Positions 6,265-8,157 of a stretch of DNA of 8,157 nt are shown here, in pieces. Where the stretch lies: assembly GCA_005881295.1 (NCBI GenBank), contig VBHS01000122.1, positions 1-8,157 of the forward strand, in the 5' to 3' direction. A program made the position numbers and the translations under genes. This DNA comes from Chloroflexota bacterium (GTDB lineage: Bacteria; Chloroflexota; Ktedonobacteria; Ktedonobacterales; Ktedonobacteraceae). Position 1 is the stretch's first letter. Every line of letters begins with the position of its first letter. The notes below the pieces were generated by a model. The model was not told the origin of the DNA and ran no database searches. It saw only the letters and a list, made by a program, of their open reading frames with translations.

Positions 6265-6314
6265 TTTTGCAAAGGATACTGCACGTCGGTGTTACCGAGG
6301 TCTTGGCGGGGTTT
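6265..6314 (-). repeat. 50-bp dispersed repeat, copy 2 (inverted)
   Basis: Its reverse complement matches 3079-3128 at 49 of 50 positions. The flanking sequences differ from those of the first copy, so the repeat unit is sharply bounded. It sits 100 bases upstream of the transposase start and about 80 bases before the MerR promoter. The two copies therefore bracket the aldo/keto reductase and the insertion sequence, 3.2 kb in all. No target duplication flanks the pair. Confidence 0.85.
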
Positions 6315-6339
6315 CATGGAAAGACCTCGGCAAGACAGG
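6295..6339. repeat. Hairpin formed by the 50-bp repeat and a degenerate partial copy
   Basis: CCGAGGTCTT (6295-6304) pairs perfectly with AAGACCTCGG (6321-6330) across a 16-nt loop. The second arm and the bases after it (6321-6339) match repeat positions 11-29 at 16 of 19 bases in the opposite orientation. This is best read as a decayed partial copy facing copy 2. No T-run follows on either strand, so it is not an obvious terminator. Confidence 0.5.
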
Positions 6340-6391
6340 TGGCACCAATCTACGCGATTGTTTCCGCGCGAAAAAACTCCTCCAAAAACCC

Positions 6392-6422
6392 TTGACCCTG
6401 ACGTAACGTCATACTTTATACT
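6392..6422 (+). promoter_or_regulatory. MerR-type promoter and operator
   Basis: TTGACC (6392-6397) and TATACT (6417-6422) are separated by 19 bases, the overlong spacer typical of promoters twisted into activity by MerR-family proteins. Within the spacer lies the perfect palindrome TGACGTAACGTCA (6399-6411), two bases off the spacer centre. The site lies immediately upstream of the MerR-type gene and points to autoregulation. Confidence 0.8.
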
Positions 6423-6445
6423 GAAAGCCAGAAAGGAGGAAACAC

Positions 6446-7270
6446 TTGGGTCAACATTATTATCATACAGGACAATTTGCACAAAAAGCCTCTGTGTCCA
6501 TACGCACTTTGCGCTACTACGACAAAGTAGGCCTGTTATCCCCTTCCCAATATACAGAAGCAGGGTATCGCCTCTACACCGACACAGACTTTCTCAGCAT
6601 CCAACAAATACTGGCCCTGAAATTCCTCGGTTTTTCACTGGAAGAGATCAAGCAATTCCTGCGCACCGGTCCAACCATCCTGCAAGAATCGCTTGCCCTC
6701 CAGAAAGCCATGATGCAGGAGAAAAGAATCCAGCTTGATACCATCATCCAGGCCATCGATGAAACAGCGGAGTTGCTGCAAGCCAACAAACAGGACTGGG
6801 AATCGATCGTTAGAGTGATCCAGGTGATTCAAATGCAACCAACCAACGATTGGCGTAAAAAATACTTCACTGAAGAGCAACTAAACCAGATGGAACAGTT
6901 GAGTAAAAAGTATTATACCGAAGAGCAACGGGAAAAACTGGCAGAGTGGGGCAAGGACTGGACGGAAGAGGATCAGCTTGTAGCGAATCAACAATGGGGC
7001 GAGGCTATTGCAGAGCTAAAGCTCCTCGTCTCAACAGCTCAAGATCCCGCCAGCCCTGAAGCGCAGGCCCTTGTCCAAAAATGGCAAAACCTGGTTCACC
7101 AGTTCACTCACGGGGATACAGGCATTCAGCAAGGCTTGCGCAACATGTACAAAGACGTGAGCCAGGCACCGGCAGAGCAGGTTCCTTATCCCCTTCCCTA
7201 CAACCAGGAAGAGGAAGCCTTCCTGCAAAAAGCCATCAAAATATACCAGCAGAACCACAGTCAAAAGTGA
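6446..7270 (+). CDS. MerR family transcriptional regulator with TipA-type effector domain
   Basis: The 274-residue protein starts with a MerR winged helix-turn-helix. FAQKASVSIRTLRYYDKVGLL (11-31) is the DNA-recognition helix region and GYRLYTDTDFL (40-50) the wing. ILALKFLGFSLEEIKQFL (55-72) follows, then a long dimerising coiled coil (about 75-112). The remainder fits a TipAS-like ligand-binding domain (about 140-270), with EEQLNQMEQLSKKYY, EAIAELKLLV, WQNLVHQFTHGDTGIQQGLRNMY and a C-terminal helix. TipA-type proteins bind thiopeptide antibiotics or other drugs and activate their own gene and efflux genes; the ligand here is unknown. Translation starts at TTG (6446), fixed by AAAGGAGGA at 6432-6440 five bases before it. 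The promoter has the 19-bp spacer and dyad expected for self-activation. No transporter gene adjoins, so the regulated target may be elsewhere. Confidence 0.9.
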   Translation: MGQHYYHTGQFAQKASVSIRTLRYYDKVGLLSPSQYTEAGYRLYTDTDFLSIQQILALKFLGFSLEEIKQFLRTGPTILQESLALQKAMMQEKRIQLDTIIQAIDETAELLQANKQDWESIVRVIQVIQMQPTNDWRKKYFTEEQLNQMEQLSKKYYTEEQREKLAEWGKDWTEEDQLVANQQWGEAIAELKLLVSTAQDPASPEAQALVQKWQNLVHQFTHGDTGIQQGLRNMYKDVSQAPAEQVPYPLPYNQEEEAFLQKAIKIYQQNHSQK

Positions 7271-7307
7271 CCCAACCAGGTTTCTGTCTGGGCCCAATCT
7301 CCCCTCC

Positions 7308-7358
7308 TATGCCGTCAGGGGTGTGCCAGCTGGCGGCTGGCACACCCCTGACGGCATA
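7308..7358. repeat. Perfect 23-bp inverted repeat (long hairpin)
   Basis: TATGCCGTCAGGGGTGTGCC leads a 23-base arm (7308-7330) that is exactly complementary to 7336-7358 around a 5-nt loop (TGGCG). The stem is GC-rich and without mismatches. It begins 37 bases after the MerR stop, so it may end that transcript or shield its 3' end. No T-run follows on either strand, so it is not a classical intrinsic terminator. It could also belong to a dispersed palindrome family. Confidence 0.85.
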
Positions 7359-7453
7359 ACAACATCATTTCGAAGAGTGCAACGATGAGGATTCAAACAA
7401 ATGCAGCCGATCGATAACCAAGAGCCCTTGTTGTCCTGATTCCACACATTGTA

Positions 7454-7482
7454 TTGACAAGTCATAACAAACCTGGTAATCT
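7454..7482 (+). promoter_or_regulatory. Promoter of the XRE-type regulator
   Basis: A perfect TTGACA (7454-7459) is followed after 17 bases by TAATCT (7477-7482), with TG one base upstream of the -10 box as in extended -10 promoters. TGACAAGTCA (7455-7464), a short palindrome over the -35 box, could be an operator for the regulator, but the arms are only 4 bp. The rest of the 7271-7510 gap holds the long hairpin and nothing else recognisable. Confidence 0.55.
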
Positions 7483-7510
7483 ACCTCAAATATCCTGAAA
7501 GGAGAATACC

Positions 7511-7801
7511 TTGACCATCTCTTGCCATCTTCGGATATTGCTTGCCAGGGTGAACGTGGAACGCGCCAAACAAGGAAAGCCAGCCATAAGCCTGCGCCGA
7601 CTTGCCGAGGAATGTGGCGTCTCTCTGAGCGTATTAGCCGCGCTGCACAAAGGACGCAGCCGGCGGGTCGATTATGCCACCTTTGACCGGCTACTCAACT
7701 ACTTCAGTAATTACTTCTCAGTTACCATGAACGATTTGCTGGTCTGGGAACCGGCCCAGGCAGTAAAACGTGAGCCGTACCTTGAAGGCGCACACGTCTA
7801 G
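7511..7801 (+). CDS. Small XRE (Cro/CI-type) helix-turn-helix protein
   Basis: This 96-residue protein consists almost entirely of a Cro/CI-type DNA-binding domain. An N-terminal helix (LRILLARVNVERAKQG, 7-22) is followed by the helix-turn-helix ISLRRLAEECGVSLSVLAAL (26-45), HKGRSRRVDYATFDRLLNYF (46-65) and a closing helix ending NDLLVWEP. The arrangement is typical of stand-alone XRE regulators of about 70-100 residues. TTG at 7511 is taken as the start because AAAGGAGA (7498-7505) precedes it by five bases and no in-frame ATG lies near the N-terminus. Its stop is 38 bases before the map start and no terminator is seen between them, so the two may be cotranscribed. The target is unknown; autoregulation is plausible. 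Confidence 0.85.
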   Translation: MTISCHLRILLARVNVERAKQGKPAISLRRLAEECGVSLSVLAALHKGRSRRVDYATFDRLLNYFSNYFSVTMNDLLVWEPAQAVKREPYLEGAHV

Positions 7802-7839
7802 TGCATCCATAAGATACATGCAAGATACAGGAGAAAAGC

Positions 7840-8157
7840 ATGGCTATAATGCTCAAATCCCGCCAGGAGATAGCGCATCTCCGTGAGGCAGGACGCATCG
7901 TTGCGGAAACATATGAAGTACTCCGTCCACATATCGTTCCAGGCATGAATACCGCTGAGTTGGATCGTATTGCAGAAGAGTTTATTCGTTCGAAGGGAGC
8001 AATACCTGTCTACAAAGGCTATGGAGCGCGGCCACAAAGAAATGGCTACCCCGCCTTTCCGCCATTACCCGCCACCATTTGTACTGCCATTAATGACGTG
8101 ATCTGTCACGGCATCCCCAACCCTCAGCATGTTCTTAAAGATGGAGATATCATTGGC
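7840..8157 (+). CDS. map: Type I methionine aminopeptidase, 5' part
   Basis: The first 106 codons are present and the frame runs off the right edge; the family is usually about 250 residues. The N-terminus (SRQEIAHLREAGRIVAETYEVLRPHIVPGMNTAELDRIAEEFI) and the stretch PATICTAINDVICHGIPN are hallmarks of MetAP type I. The protein removes the initiator methionine from new proteins at the ribosome with a two-metal centre. The conserved active-site His of CHGIP is present; the metal-binding Asp, His and Glu residues lie beyond the window. The segment before PATIC (GYGARPQRNGYPAFPPL) is longer than in E. coli Map. ATG at 7840 is supported by AGGAG at 7829-7833, six bases upstream; ATG at 7849 is a less likely alternative. 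It follows the XRE gene closely and may share its transcript. Confidence 0.93.
   Translation, partial: MAIMLKSRQEIAHLREAGRIVAETYEVLRPHIVPGMNTAELDRIAEEFIRSKGAIPVYKGYGARPQRNGYPAFPPLPATICTAINDVICHGIPNPQHVLKDGDIIG

Noticed and set aside
3079..6314. Simple composite transposon with the 50-bp repeats as terminal repeats
   Set aside because: No direct duplication flanks the pair and the interrupted debranching gene is not found again after 6314.
1..8157. CRISPR array, tRNA, rRNA, or a defence or biosynthetic gene cluster
   Set aside because: No regularly spaced direct repeats, no tRNA- or rRNA-like sequence and no defence or biosynthetic genes are visible.

Overview
This is bacterial chromosomal DNA, most likely from a filamentous Chloroflexota of the Ktedonobacteria type. 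That placement is an inference from gene style: a DUF2231-Rieske fusion, a TipA-type MerR regulator, a long rve transposase and TTG starts behind strong ribosome binding sites. No rRNA, tRNA or marker phylogeny is present to settle it.

Layout. Positions 1-437 hold the 3' end of a membrane Rieske [2Fe-2S] protein. Positions 438-870 hold debris: a short membrane-segment remnant and an internally deleted DJ-1/PfpI gene on the minus strand. A clear sigma-70-type promoter (954-982) drives an intact GTP cyclohydrolase I gene, folE (1064-1717). A stand-alone DUF2231 membrane protein follows (1907-2419). Next comes the broken middle of a glycogen debranching enzyme (about 2462-3078), which stops where a 50-bp repeat begins. 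That repeat recurs inverted at 6265-6314. Between the copies, both on the minus strand, lie a YajO-like aldo/keto reductase (3227-4210) and an rve/DDE transposase (4458-6164). The right side has a MerR/TipA-type regulator (6446-7270) with its operator-promoter, a 23-bp perfect hairpin (7308-7358), a small XRE-type regulator (7511-7801) and the start of methionine aminopeptidase (7840 to the window end).

The best new observation is a 103-bp non-coding miniature element (4370-4472). It has perfect 17-bp terminal inverted repeats and a 4-bp target duplication (ATAG), and it sits inside the 3' end of the transposase gene. Removing the element and one ATAG rejoins the transposase frame to a 26-codon tail ending at 4285. 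The present four-residue end (CCVP) and stop codon are supplied by the element itself.

The genes do not form one pathway. The window reads as an accessory or decaying region with nested mobile DNA between ordinary housekeeping and regulatory genes. I see no convincing new defence, biosynthetic or CRISPR system. The nested element, the 50-bp repeat family and the long hairpin are the items most worth following up.
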